Assembly (NCBI RefSeq): GCF_005405165.1
Contig: NZ_BJDN01000001.1
Location: 124,001-188,000, forward strand
Direction of reading: 5' to 3'
Source of the DNA: Loigolactobacillus binensis
GTDB lineage: Bacteria; Bacillota; Bacilli; Lactobacillales; Lactobacillaceae
DNA: 64,000 nucleotides
Part shown: positions 20,576 to 28,719 of the stretch, in pieces
How the letters are laid out: each line of letters begins with the position of its first letter
How positions within the stretch are numbered: position 1 is the first letter of the stretch
Translations under genes and position numbers: made by a program
Notes under the pieces: model-generated
What the model saw: only the letters and a program-made list of their open reading frames with translations
The model's database searches: none
What the model was told of the DNA's origin: nothing

Positions 20576-21916
20576 ATGCTGGATAACGTATTTTTAACAC
20601 CACAAAAGCAGCGTGAACTGAAGGTATTTCGTGCCACTAACATTGCCGGCGATTTAAACTTAGCCGCTTTGGCAGAACAAGATGGCATGAGTTATGTCGA
20701 ATTTTATCGCACTTTTCGCTCGTTGCCTGACGAGCTAACAGCGGATGCCTTACCAGATCAGCGCTACTCGATGAGTGCCAGTGGGTACCGCCAATTATTG
20801 ATCAAGCAATCGGTGGCGTATCAAATTATTTATGCAACTTATCAAGTTGAGATCACTTCCTTGGCGCAAGTCTTGACGAAGTTGAAGATCAGTCAGTCAA
20901 CACTGCAACGGCGGCTAAAAAATCTCAAAGCGTTTTTAAGTCAGCGCGCTATTCGTTTAGATTTAAGTCATATGCGTTTGCGTGGTGATGAACGGCAGAT
21001 CCGCGTCTTTTATTGGTATCTATTTTCTGACGTTGCCGAAGATATGGTCGATTTGGCGCCTAAGATCGCTGAATGGATGCCAGCGGCGACCCATTATTTC
21101 AACTTGCCGACGACGGCACAAACGCCGCGGCAGGCGATGCAGTTAGGGTATATTCAGGTAACATTAGGGCGAATTTTGTCGGGAATTACAGTAAGTAAAT
21201 TAGGCTATGTTCAACTAATGGAGATCAGTGATTCTGCTGAATTAAATAAGTTAGCGGTGGCGATGCAACTATCAACGCTTGAGTTACGCCGGGAATTGAC
21301 TTGGCTTAATGAGATTTTATATCATTCGCCTTATTTTTGGCCGCCGGCGCAGATCGCTAATTGGCATACAATTGAAGGACTTAGTGAACGTTTGATTGCG
21401 GATCTGAACCTTACTTCATCGACTCATTATTTTAATGGGCTCGTGAATTATTTAAATGCGTGCATTAGCTATGTCATTACAACTGATCTGCCAGTAGTGA
21501 TTTGGTCCTTAATGAATCCGCCAACTAGTCAACAAACGGTGGAAATCAAGCAGGCTATTCGCTTGAGTTTACCGTTGTTACCAGAACGGCAGGTGCAATT
21601 GTTAACGGCTAATCTGGCTTTGATCTTAGCCCCATTTGTTGAGGTCCAAGAACTGACGATTTGCCTATGGTTATCGGTTGATCCGTCGATCCATAATCGT
21701 TTGATCAATTGTCTAAAGGCATTTAGCCCGTATACGCTGAAGATCATCGACGGTATCACTTATCCGGCCGATCTGATCATCACCAGTCAACCGCTACTAG
21801 TTACTGATTTACATGATACCCCTAACTATCAGTGGGAAAACGGTAAATCGATCACCAAGAACCTGCGTGATCTTCTGGAATTATTTTATGGTATCGTCCA
21901 AGTTAATGGTGGTTAA
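20576..21916 (+). CDS. Mga-like helix-turn-helix regulator
   Basis: A protein of 446 residues, probably cytoplasmic. Two helix-turn-helix segments can be read near the N-terminus: about residues 28-50 (NLAALAEQDGMSYVEFYRTF) and 94-120 (TSLAQVLTKLKISQSTLQRR, then LKNLKAFL). LRGDERQIRVFYWYLFSD follows, as in Mga/AtxA-family regulators. The long helical remainder would correspond to divergent PRD- and EIIB-like regions. GAAGGAG lies 13-14 bases before ATG 20576, rather far, so expression may be weak. It stands alone between terminators, so its target is not evident. Confidence 0.75.
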   Translation: MLDNVFLTPQKQRELKVFRATNIAGDLNLAALAEQDGMSYVEFYRTFRSLPDELTADALPDQRYSMSASGYRQLLIKQSVAYQIIYATYQVEITSLAQVLTKLKISQSTLQRRLKNLKAFLSQRAIRLDLSHMRLRGDERQIRVFYWYLFSDVAEDMVDLAPKIAEWMPAATHYFNLPTTAQTPRQAMQLGYIQVTLGRILSGITVSKLGYVQLMEISDSAELNKLAVAMQLSTLELRRELTWLNEILYHSPYFWPPAQIANWHTIEGLSERLIADLNLTSSTHYFNGLVNYLNACISYVITTDLPVVIWSLMNPPTSQQTVEIKQAIRLSLPLLPERQVQLLTANLALILAPFVEVQELTICLWLSVDPSIHNRLINCLKAFSPYTLKIIDGITYPADLIITSQPLLVTDLHDTPNYQWENGKSITKNLRDLLELFYGIVQVNGG

Positions 21917-21960
21917 AAAGAGCCTCAATCCTGACGTCAACGGATTGAAGCTCTTTTTTT
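21915..21960. terminator. Bidirectional terminator
   Basis: AAAGAGC-TCAATCC pairs with GGATTGA-GCTCTTTTTTT around TGACGTCAAC. It serves the regulator and the convergent small membrane protein. Confidence 0.85.
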
Positions 21961-21961
21961 A

Positions 21962-22162
21962 CTAGCGATTCCAATAAATATAGAAGATCAGGAGTAAAGA
22001 GATAATGAAAAGCCAGCTCACCGGGTTGACTAGCCAAGATCCATAGATATTAAAAACGTTTCTTAATGACCGATCCTGACGAGGTAAACGTAACGCCTGC
22101 CAGATGAAGCCAATGAAGCCAAGTAAACCAAGGATAACGGCAAAAATTGCTAGATTATGCAT
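21962..22162 (-). CDS. Small two-helix membrane protein
   Basis: A protein of 66 residues, not recognised. The first helix is MHNLAIFAVILGLLGFIGFI, followed by a basic loop (LRLPRQDRSLRN) and a second helix WLFIISLLLIFYIYW. ATG 22162 follows GGAGC at 7 bases spacing; an in-frame TTG at 22168 is inside the ribosome site and is rejected. It resembles small YuzI/DUF-type membrane proteins of Firmicutes in layout only. It faces the Mga-like gene and is divergent from the mntH region. Confidence 0.65.
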   Translation of the reverse strand: MHNLAIFAVILGLLGFIGFIWQALRLPRQDRSLRNVFNIYGSWLVNPVSWLFIISLLLIFYIYWNR

Positions 22163-22345
22163 AGGCAAGCTCCTTTATTATAAATGAACCGCTACAAGTG
22201 GCGGTTTAAGATTAAAAACCCTTGGGGCCACTCTTTAGCGTACTGGAAAGACCATGAAAAAGAAAGCTATTTAATTGCTTTTATAGTTGATATTTAAAAA
22301 GTTAACCATACCTAAACTTTTTATTTACTTTATCTGATTTTAGTG

Positions 22346-22517
22346 TAGAATACAGAGTGGGTCAAGGGCCAAAACTATCTATTCAATTAATTATGTGCTA
22401 AATTTGGAGGTGGCTAAGTAACTAAACCATTCAGGCTGATCAGGAAAAGCAATTCTGAAAAATACATTTATTTTTCATGAAAGAGCCACTGATCAGGCAT
22501 CAAAATTTAATCTCCGT
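22346..22517 (+). other. Upstream region of mntH: stem-loops without a gene
   Basis: No convincing coding frame was found here. There is a possible -10 (TAGAAT, 22346-22351), a 6-bp pairing GTGGCT (22410-22415) with AGCCAC (22484-22489), two copies of the self-complementary CTGATCAG (22436-22443 and 22489-22496), and between them a perfect AT hairpin TGAAAAATA/TATTTTTCA (22456-22477). It could be a small structured RNA or a long 5' leader. The 180 bases before it (22163-22345) show nothing recognised. Confidence 0.4.
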
Positions 22518-22545
22518 TTGACATCCACCGGTAAAGCGGTACACT
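22518..22545 (+). promoter_or_regulatory. Promoter upstream of mntH
   Basis: TTGACA (22518-22523), 16 bases, TACACT (22540-22545). It would give a leader of about 130 bases. Confidence 0.65.
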
Positions 22546-22570
22546 GTAACTCGGAATTAACTCAGCTATC

Positions 22571-22642
22571 CAGTAGCGTGTTTGTGATAGAACGTTAGTC
22601 GCTAAACAAGATCAGCGCCTTTTATCACAAGCGTCACTACTG
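22571..22642 (+). promoter_or_regulatory. Structured 5' leader of mntH
   Basis: CAGTAG (22571-22576) pairs with CTACTG (22637-22642). After an internal loop TTGTGATA (22582-22589) pairs perfectly with TATCACAA (22623-22630). The 33-base apical part includes CGCT/AGCG. No T-run follows, and the ribosome site (about 22665) lies outside, so simple attenuation is not obvious. It does not match the yybP-ykoY riboswitch motifs I know. Confidence 0.5.
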
Positions 22643-22680
22643 TATACAATTGAAAATTAAACTGGAAGAGAGGGCTTGAA

Positions 22681-24066
22681 ATGAGTCAACAACCAACGAA
22701 GAAATCGCCGCGGGAGAAGAAACATTTCTTGTATACCACTGATAGTGATAACAAGAGTTTGGATGAAGTCAACGGTAGTGTCGAAGTACCGGAAAATGCC
22801 GGTTACTGGCGAACCTTGCTCGCATTTACTGGACCAGGGACACTGGTGGCGGTAGGGTATATGGATCCTGGTAACTGGATCACATCAATTGCCGGTGGTG
22901 CGCAGTATAAGTACACGTTACTGACGGTCGTTTTGATCTCTAGTTTGATCGCCATGCTGTTACAGGCAATGGCTGCCCGGTTAGGGATCGTTACCGGTAA
23001 GGATCTAGCACAGCTGACCCGAGAACGGACTAGCAAAGGGATGGGAATCTTTTTGTGGATCATCACTGAATTGGCGATCATGGCCACCGATATGGCCGAG
23101 ATCATTGGTTCTGGGATCGCGTTGAAGTTACTGTTTGGGTTTCCTTTGATCGTCGGGATCATTATTACTGCTTTTGACGTTTTACTACTATTATTATTGA
23201 TGAAGTTGGGTTTCCGCAAAATCGAGGCTATCGTGGCCGGTTTAGTGGCAATTATTTTGATCGTTTTCACCTATGAAGTTATTTTAGCGCGGCCGGATAT
23301 TCCCCAGATCTTTGCTGGTTATGTACCGACTAGTGCGATCATGACTAATAAAGGTATGCTGTATTTGTCATTAGGGATCGTCGGCGCTACAGTGATGCCC
23401 CATAATTTATACCTTGGTTCTTCAATTTCACAAACACGGAAGTACGATCGCCATGATAAGAAAAGTTTAGCTCAAGCGATTCGTTTTACCGTCGCTGATT
23501 CTAATATTCAATTAACATTAGCTTTTGTGGTCAATAGCTTACTGTTGATCTTAGGCGCCGCTTTATTCTTTGGGACTAACAGTGAATTGGGTCGGTTCGT
23601 CGACCTGTTCAATGCTTTAAATGATAAAAAGATTGTTGGCGCGATCGCGAGTCCATTACTAAGTAGCTTATTTGCAATCGCACTGCTATCTTCTGGACAA
23701 AGCTCAACGATCACTGGAACCTTATCCGGACAGATCATTATGGAAGGCTTTATTCATTTGAAGATGCCGTTATGGGCACAGCGTTTGCTGACACGGTTAT
23801 TGTCCGTATTGCCGGTGCTGGCATTTGCAATTTACTATCATGGGAATGAAGCACGAATTGAAAACCTACTGACTTTCTCGCAGGTATTTTTGAGTATTGC
23901 CTTACCTTTTGCCATTATTCCGCTGGTGATTTTCACTAGTAATAAAGATTTAATGGGTGATAATGCGAACCATACTTGGGTCAAATATATTGCGTGGGTC
24001 ATTGCGATCATCTTGATCATTTTGAACATTTATCTAATCTTACAAACCGTAGGCGTTATGGCCTAG
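22681..24066 (+). CDS. mntH: NRAMP-family Mn2+/Fe2+ transporter (MntH type)
   Basis: A membrane protein of 461 residues with about eleven helices. Metal-binding motifs of NRAMP proteins are present: [10 protein letters not shown] in helix 1 (about residue 60) and [15 protein letters not shown] in helix 6 (about residue 240). It imports Mn2+ and other divalent metals with protons, important in manganese-rich lactobacilli. The N-terminus has a 40-residue charged cytosolic extension. GAAGAGAGGG precedes the ATG. A long leader with stem-loops suggests post-transcriptional control. A terminator follows directly, so usp is a separate unit. Confidence 0.93.
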   Translation: MSQQPTKKSPREKKHFLYTTDSDNKSLDEVNGSVEVPENAGYWRTLLAFTGPGTLVAVGYMDPGNWITSIAGGAQYKYTLLTVVLISSLIAMLLQAMAARLGIVTGKDLAQLTRERTSKGMGIFLWIITELAIMATDMAEIIGSGIALKLLFGFPLIVGIIITAFDVLLLLLLMKLGFRKIEAIVAGLVAIILIVFTYEVILARPDIPQIFAGYVPTSAIMTNKGMLYLSLGIVGATVMPHNLYLGSSISQTRKYDRHDKKSLAQAIRFTVADSNIQLTLAFVVNSLLLILGAALFFGTNSELGRFVDLFNALNDKKIVGAIASPLLSSLFAIALLSSGQSSTITGTLSGQIIMEGFIHLKMPLWAQRLLTRLLSVLPVLAFAIYYHGNEARIENLLTFSQVFLSIALPFAIIPLVIFTSNKDLMGDNANHTWVKYIAWVIAIILIILNIYLILQTVGVMA

Positions 24067-24067
24067 T

Positions 24068-24099
24068 AAAAAAGCATTCCCAATTGGGGATGCTTTTTT
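24068..24099 (+). terminator. Terminator after mntH
   Basis: AAAAAAGCATTCCC pairs with GGGGATGCTTTTTT around AATT. Confidence 0.88.
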
Positions 24100-24293
24100 G
24101 GTTGGTCGTAAATGCTGGCCGCAGAACGTTCTAAAAATCAATTCTGCTGGCCCATTAAAGTTAGGATCAAAGGCGGAAGTGGCTTGGCAAATCACGCGGC
24201 GCTTGATTTACATTTGTTAAGCGGCATAAAACATTATTTTGGACTATAATAGAAGTGGAAACATCAGTATAGAAACTGAGGAGGATGATCGTT

Positions 24294-24773
24294 ATGCTAC
24301 AAGAATATCGGAATATTTTGGTGCCAGTGGATGGTTCCACAGAAGCTGAATTGGCCTTGGCTAAAGCCGTTGAGGTCGCTAAACGTAATGATGCGCATTT
24401 GGATGTATTAGACGTATTAGCAACGCAACAATTTGAAGTCAGCTATTCTAGCTTTGTTGATGGCGACGTCATCTATAAAATGTCGGAAGATGTTAAGGTT
24501 TATCTGAATAAATTAGTGGCCCAAATCGCAAAGGAAACGGGCTTTAACAATCTGGATATCCATATTCGCTTTGGTAATCCGAAAACCGTGATCGCCCGTG
24601 ATTTTCCCCAAGAGCACAAGAATGACCTGATCATGATCGGGGCGACAGGTTTAAATGCGGTGGAACGGATGCTGATCGGTTCAGTAGCTGCTTACGTTAA
24701 TCGCAGTGCCGTGACTGATGTGTTGGTGGTCAAAACTGATCGCAATAATCAACTCCCTAAAACTGATAAGTAG
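24294..24773 (+). CDS. Universal stress protein (UspA family)
   Basis: A protein of 159 residues. ATG 24294 lies 9 bases after GAGGAGG (24278-24284); ATG 24285 touches it. Residues 7-16 NILVPVDGST form the first strand and nucleotide loop, and the ATP-binding motif near the end reads MIGATGLNAVERMLIGSVAAYV, matching G-2x-G-9x-G(S/T). It is probably a cytosolic ATP-binding stress protein. TATAAT lies at 24245-24250. Seven bases separate it from the SpoIIM-like gene, so the two are likely cotranscribed. Confidence 0.92.
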   Translation: MLQEYRNILVPVDGSTEAELALAKAVEVAKRNDAHLDVLDVLATQQFEVSYSSFVDGDVIYKMSEDVKVYLNKLVAQIAKETGFNNLDIHIRFGNPKTVIARDFPQEHKNDLIMIGATGLNAVERMLIGSVAAYVNRSAVTDVLVVKTDRNNQLPKTDK

Positions 24774-24780
24774 GTGACCC

Positions 24781-25407
24781 ATGGATAACACAACCGCGCT
24801 GAAGCAATGGCGCCGGCGACAAATACGGGACAACTTCGTGGCTGCCTGGGTGGTCCTAATCCTTGTAGCGGCCTTAGTTTATGGGCTGTTAGTTTGGTTT
24901 AAACCAGATATCACACCCTTAAAACAGGCGTTACGTGCTTCCTTAAGTGGCATCAAAAGTAATTCCACTTGGCAAACCTTTCTGCAGATTGCTTGGCACA
25001 ATGAGCGGGCGGTTGGGGTCGTTTTCTTGCTAGCGCTGATTCCGGTGCCATTACTTTACTGGTTGAACCTTGTTGGTACAGCGGCCAGTATCGGTTTAGT
25101 GCTGTATATTAGCGGTCATCAGACCAATACTGGGTTGTTGATTCTCACCGGATTATTGCCCCACGGGATCTTTGAAATTTCTTGTTTTGCACTGGCGCTG
25201 GCACTAGCCAGTCAGCTTAATTATTATATGCGTAGCCGTACCAAAAATTGGCGGGCGCGCCGCTATGATTGGATCGGCCAATTGTCGTGGCGATCATTTG
25301 TCGGTCCGTTGGTGCGTCAATATTTGCTCATCATCATACCGGGCTTAATCTTGGCAGCGGTGATCGAAGGTTTTGTAACGCCGTGGTTGCTAACTTTAGT
25401 GCGTTAA
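24781..25407 (+). CDS. SpoIIM/DUF95-like membrane protein
   Basis: A protein of 208 residues with about five hydrophobic segments. The segment GLLPHGIFEISCFALALALAS is the hallmark of the SpoIIM (DUF95) family. Such proteins occur in many non-sporulating Firmicutes, where their role is unknown. In spore formers SpoIIM belongs to the DMP engulfment complex, but no partner is present here. TAGGTG precedes ATG 24781. Position seven bases after usp suggests a shared transcript, ended by the terminator at 25405-25436. Confidence 0.82.
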   Translation: MDNTTALKQWRRRQIRDNFVAAWVVLILVAALVYGLLVWFKPDITPLKQALRASLSGIKSNSTWQTFLQIAWHNERAVGVVFLLALIPVPLLYWLNLVGTAASIGLVLYISGHQTNTGLLILTGLLPHGIFEISCFALALALASQLNYYMRSRTKNWRARRYDWIGQLSWRSFVGPLVRQYLLIIIPGLILAAVIEGFVTPWLLTLVR

Positions 25408-25436
25408 AAAAAGATGGATCAACGTCCATCTTTTTT
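25405..25436 (+). terminator. Terminator after SpoIIM-like gene
   Basis: AAAAAAGATGGA pairs with TCCATCTTTTTT around a short loop. It overlaps the stop codon. Confidence 0.85.
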
Positions 25437-25537
25437 AGCGTCATACAAAAGCGCAGGTGAGCTGACGCGTTGTTGTTATTGTGCGGGAAAACGAATAACG
25501 CGCCACGCCGTGGAACGCTTAATACAGCGCTAATAAA

Positions 25538-25879
25538 TCAGCCAGTAACTTGTTGAATGCGGTACGCCACGATCTGTTTGATCAGTTTCACCGGTAACGG
25601 TTGATCGTAGGGCAACTGGATCGCACCTTTACTGGTGGGATAGTCAGTGAGCTGTGCCGCAAAAGCGGTGATCGGTGCCGGTGTTGGGTAGAAACCTAAG
25701 TGCTTTTTAGCCGGGGCAAAATAAACCAGCACTTGCCCGTTTTGTTTAAAGGCCGGCATATTGTAGGCGATGGTCTCGGTTGCTTGTGGCGCCGCGGTGT
25801 GTAATAATTCACGCATGATCTGGGCTACTTCCTGCTGCATTGGGGCTAACGTGGCGATGTACGCATCAATTGTTTGCAT
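25538..25879 (-). CDS. DUF1801/YdhG-like protein
   Basis: A protein of 113 residues. Recognisable family segments are YIATLAPMQQEVAQIMRELL, ETIAYNMPAFKQNGQVLVYFAP, KKHLGFYPTP and SKGAIQLPYDQPLP. The fold is small and soluble, related to frataxin-like/YdhG proteins of unknown biochemical role. ATG 25879 has GAGG six bases upstream; the in-frame ATG at 25891 has none. It stands alone on the minus strand next to the ECF gene, 28 bases downstream of it, so it may be read on the same transcript. Confidence 0.8.
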   Translation of the reverse strand: MQTIDAYIATLAPMQQEVAQIMRELLHTAAPQATETIAYNMPAFKQNGQVLVYFAPAKKHLGFYPTPAPITAFAAQLTDYPTSKGAIQLPYDQPLPVKLIKQIVAYRIQQVTG

Positions 25880-25907
25880 GAGCGACCTCATTTCTGATCG
25901 GTCTATT

Positions 25908-26444
25908 TCAGGATAGGCCTTTATCTAAGTGTAATTGCAGTAAAAGCTTATTTAGCGGTGGAATCAAAATAAAGTAGAGCATTAAGTTACCGCCGGCATG
26001 TAAGGTATCAAAAGATAAACCGGCAAGATAATAAGCGACAAATTGGGGCCAGCCACCAAATAATGGGTATTGGCCGATGCTGACGCAAAAGCCATATAAG
26101 TAACCGGCAAATAAACTAAATAGCGCCTGTAACCAAAGTCGGTGGCGTAAATAGGACCAATGGCTCACCAACCAAGCACAACCCACCACCATTAAGTAGG
26201 CAAAAAGCTGCGGTAAAGTCCAGATCCCAAAACCAAGTAATACATTGGAAATTAAAATTGACAAAATGGCAATGTAACTGCCAGTCACGAAACCGTAAGT
26301 TAAGGTCATGAAAATAATAATATCAGTGACCGGTTGTACATTAGGAATAAATTGAAATAAATAGCGCCCGACAACGCATAAAGCAGTGATCAGCGCCACT
26401 AACGCAATATAGCGTGTCGTGTAGCGCGGTTTATTTCTCGGCAT
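25908..26444 (-). CDS. ECF transporter S component
   Basis: A membrane protein of 178 residues with about six helices: YIALVALITALCVVGRYLFQ, IIIFMTLTYGFVTGSYIAIL, GFGIWTLPQLFAYLMVVGC, and the later HAGGNLMLYFILIPPLNKLL. This is the layout of substrate-binding S components of energy-coupling factor vitamin transporters. The energising EcfAAT genes are not in the window. Its start overlaps the end of the secreted DUF4430 gene by 14 bases and has no own strong ribosome site, so translation is coupled. DUF4430 is related to the transcobalamin C-terminal domain, which points to cobalamin or a similar ligand, but this is inference. Confidence 0.8.
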   Translation of the reverse strand: MPRNKPRYTTRYIALVALITALCVVGRYLFQFIPNVQPVTDIIIFMTLTYGFVTGSYIAILSILISNVLLGFGIWTLPQLFAYLMVVGCAWLVSHWSYLRHRLWLQALFSLFAGYLYGFCVSIGQYPLFGGWPQFVAYYLAGLSFDTLHAGGNLMLYFILIPPLNKLLLQLHLDKGLS

Positions 26445-26802
26445 TTAAGGTAAAATTAACGTGGTCGTTATTTTTTAGGTAAGTTTTGCTGGCGCCTTTA
26501 GTTGCATCCTTACCGTTGATTTTATACAGCCAATATTTTTGTGTTTTAGCGTTTTGTTTGTGACCGTTGATTGCAGTGATGAAACCTTTATTTTGTTTGA
26601 TCGTATAGTGTTTTTGTAGTACCTTCATCAACGTGGTCTTGCTGGTCGTCGTCACCTTTTTTTGACTGATTTTTTTGTGATCGACGGTTAAGGTGATCCG
26701 CGCCTTGACAGTCTTTGTTTTTGCGGCTGCTGGCTGCACGCCAGCACCGAGTACACCTAGGCCTAACGTAAAAATTGTGGTTATTTTAACTAATTTTTGC
26801 AA
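26431..26802 (-). CDS. Secreted DUF4430 (transcobalamin-C-like) protein
   Basis: A protein of 123 residues. TTG 26802 was chosen because GGAGGG lies 7 bases upstream; the longer frame lacks a site and a clean signal peptide. The signal peptide ends near PAAAK, with no lipobox Cys. The mature domain shows TLMKVLQKHYTIKQNKGFI, then YWLYKINGKDATKGA and LKNNDHVNFTL, the pattern of DUF4430, a small beta-grasp-like domain also found at the C-terminus of transcobalamin and intrinsic factor. The overlapping ECF S component suggests it captures the substrate outside the membrane. It is very basic. Confidence 0.8.
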   Translation of the reverse strand: MQKLVKITTIFTLGLGVLGAGVQPAAAKTKTVKARITLTVDHKKISQKKVTTTSKTTLMKVLQKHYTIKQNKGFITAINGHKQNAKTQKYWLYKINGKDATKGASKTYLKNNDHVNFTLNAEK

Positions 26803-26907
26803 AGTTGATCCCTCCAATAATAATAGTATACCGTGAAATTGACTGCTGGTGGTCAAAAAATTGCGACGCACCATAACAGAATTAGATTGAAGAAATGAGG
26901 GAGAGTT

Positions 26908-27630
26908 ATGCAATTAATTGATGCGCATACCCACGCAGAAGAACAAAGTTACGTTCGTTTATTGAAACGCGAAAAGATTTATGCGACGATCAATTGTGCA
27001 ACACCAACTGAATTTACCCGTAATCAGGCTTGGGTCGGTCGTAGTCAGCGCCTGCGCCTTAGTGCCGGCATTCATCCCTGGCAAGTTGATCAAGTGACTT
27101 GGGCCGCCATGGCACCAATTTTGACCCAAGTGCCGATCATTGGGGAAATAGGGTTAGATAATGTGTGGACCAAAAATGATCTGCAGTTACAACAACAGAT
27201 TTTCACTAAGCAGCTGGCCTATGCTGAACAAGTCCACAAGCCGGTGATCATCCACACCAAGGGGATGGAGCGAGAAACACTGCGAATTTTGAAAACGTAT
27301 TTTAATACGTATCTGCTGCACTGGTATTCTAGCACTGAATATATCGAGGACTATTTGGATCTAGGCTGTTATTTCAGCATTGGACCGTCATTTGCCAGTG
27401 AGGCCAGTGTTCATTATCTGCTGAGCGCCGTGCCGTTGGATAAGGTATTGCTGGAATCGGATGGCATGGCTAGTATTGCTTGGGCGCTGAATCAAGAGCT
27501 GCCGCTAAGCGCTTATCCGCAAATCTTGAACTCCGGTGTGCAGGCTTTATCACAAGTGCACCATATTGCACCGGCGGCCGTGGCCACCCAGTTGGTCGCG
27601 AATCTACAACATTTTTGGGCCGGCGCATAA
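26908..27630 (+). CDS. TatD-family metal-dependent hydrolase
   Basis: A protein of 240 residues. The start QLIDAHTHAEEQ gives the HxH metal site; SAGIHPWQVD, IGEIGLDNVW, KPVIIHTKGMERETLRIL and LLESDG correspond to the remaining TatD motifs. The family includes 3'-5' DNases and other phosphoesterases. It is slightly shorter than TatD (about 260), and the Glu of IGEIGLD is kept. GAGGGAG precedes the ATG. It is divergent from the DUF4430-ECF pair and followed 53 bases later by a Gfo/Idh oxidoreductase. Confidence 0.85.
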   Translation: MQLIDAHTHAEEQSYVRLLKREKIYATINCATPTEFTRNQAWVGRSQRLRLSAGIHPWQVDQVTWAAMAPILTQVPIIGEIGLDNVWTKNDLQLQQQIFTKQLAYAEQVHKPVIIHTKGMERETLRILKTYFNTYLLHWYSSTEYIEDYLDLGCYFSIGPSFASEASVHYLLSAVPLDKVLLESDGMASIAWALNQELPLSAYPQILNSGVQALSQVHHIAPAAVATQLVANLQHFWAGA

Positions 27631-27683
27631 TCGTTGTGGTGTTCCAAGTTAAACGCTAAAATAAATCTAAATGAGGTGAGCAG

Positions 27684-28607
27684 ATGTTAAAAATTGGGGT
27701 TCTTGGCTTAGGTAATATTGCCCAAAAAGCCTACCTACCAGTAATGGCACGCATGCAAGATCAGGTTGACTGGGTGCTATGTACCCGTAATGTGGCAAAA
27801 TTAAAGCATTTACAACAGCAGTTTGGTTTTCAGCATACCGCAGCGGATCTGGAGACGTTGTTAGCGCAAAAACCAGCCGCGATCTTTATTCACACACCCA
27901 CACCGACCCATGCCGCTTACATTGAAAAATGTTTGCGCGCCGGCGTGCATGTGTACATCGACAAACCGGTCAGTGCCAACGCAACCGAAGTCAAGCGACT
28001 TTATCAATTGGCTGCCCAAAAAGGATTATTATTGACTGCTGGTTTTAATCGGCGTTTTGCACCGTTTAATGCGAAGCTGCGCCAACATCAGCCAGCACAA
28101 CTAGTTTTAGTACAGAAAAATCGGGTCGCCACGGCACAGCCGGTTCCCTTTGTTATTTTTGACCTAATGCCCCACGTGATCGATACCGCCCTTTTCTTAC
28201 TAGGCCAAACGCCAACTCAGTACCATTATCGGCTTTTGGCGCAGCAGGGAAACTTACAGCAAGCTAGTGTGGTTATGGCAACACCGACCGCTACAGCGTA
28301 TGCTTTGTTGAACATGCAGGCTGGCGCGAATAGTGAAACGGCTGAGGTGCAAAATCCGCAGGGTATCGTCCGCGTCACTGATCTAGCGACTTACAGCGTT
28401 CAAGCTAATGGGGTCACCACCCAAGAACAGTTTCCTGATTGGACACCTAATCTTGAGCGGCGTGGTTTTGCGCCGGTCATTCGTGATTTTATCGCTGCCG
28501 TTAATGGCACGCAGGCCAATCCGGTTAGTCCAGCATCTAGTATTTTGACCCACGAAGTTTGCCAAAATTTACTGGCCTATGCGCAGCAAAATGGGCTGAC
28601 TGATTAG
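27684..28607 (+). CDS. Gfo/Idh/MocA-family oxidoreductase
   Basis: A protein of 307 residues. An N-terminal Rossmann motif GVLGLGNIAQKAY (residues 5-17), then FIHTPTPTHAAYIEKCLRAGVHVYIDKPVS with the catalytic Lys of the DKPVS-type EKP motif, and HVIDTALFLLG in the C-terminal domain. These enzymes oxidise or reduce sugar derivatives with NAD(P). The substrate cannot be inferred; no sugar transporter is adjacent. GAGGTGAG precedes the ATG. It is probably cotranscribed with the TatD gene. Confidence 0.88.
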   Translation: MLKIGVLGLGNIAQKAYLPVMARMQDQVDWVLCTRNVAKLKHLQQQFGFQHTAADLETLLAQKPAAIFIHTPTPTHAAYIEKCLRAGVHVYIDKPVSANATEVKRLYQLAAQKGLLLTAGFNRRFAPFNAKLRQHQPAQLVLVQKNRVATAQPVPFVIFDLMPHVIDTALFLLGQTPTQYHYRLLAQQGNLQQASVVMATPTATAYALLNMQAGANSETAEVQNPQGIVRVTDLATYSVQANGVTTQEQFPDWTPNLERRGFAPVIRDFIAAVNGTQANPVSPASSILTHEVCQNLLAYAQQNGLTD

Positions 28608-28629
28608 GGGATTGCCAGTAAGCTTTAAA

Positions 28630-28686
28630 AAAAATCGAGTTTGAGTTCATGGCCATAACGCCAATGAATCCAAACTCGATTTTTTA
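28630..28686. terminator. Bidirectional terminator
   Basis: AAATCGAGTTTG-GTTCAT pairs with ATGAAT-CAAACTCGATTTTTT. It lies between the convergent oxidoreductase and ABC genes. Confidence 0.85.
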
Positions 28687-28719
28687 TTTGTTTATTAAGA
28701 TCAAAATTTATATCAGAAA

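Noticed and set aside
22300-22325. MntR operator upstream of mntH
   Set aside because: Only one half-site-like CCTAAA is present; no convincing dyad.
22803-23270. Open frame of 155 codons antisense to mntH
   Set aside because: It is a shadow of the transporter gene; composition dominated by Ile, Asn, Pro and Lys, no start signals.
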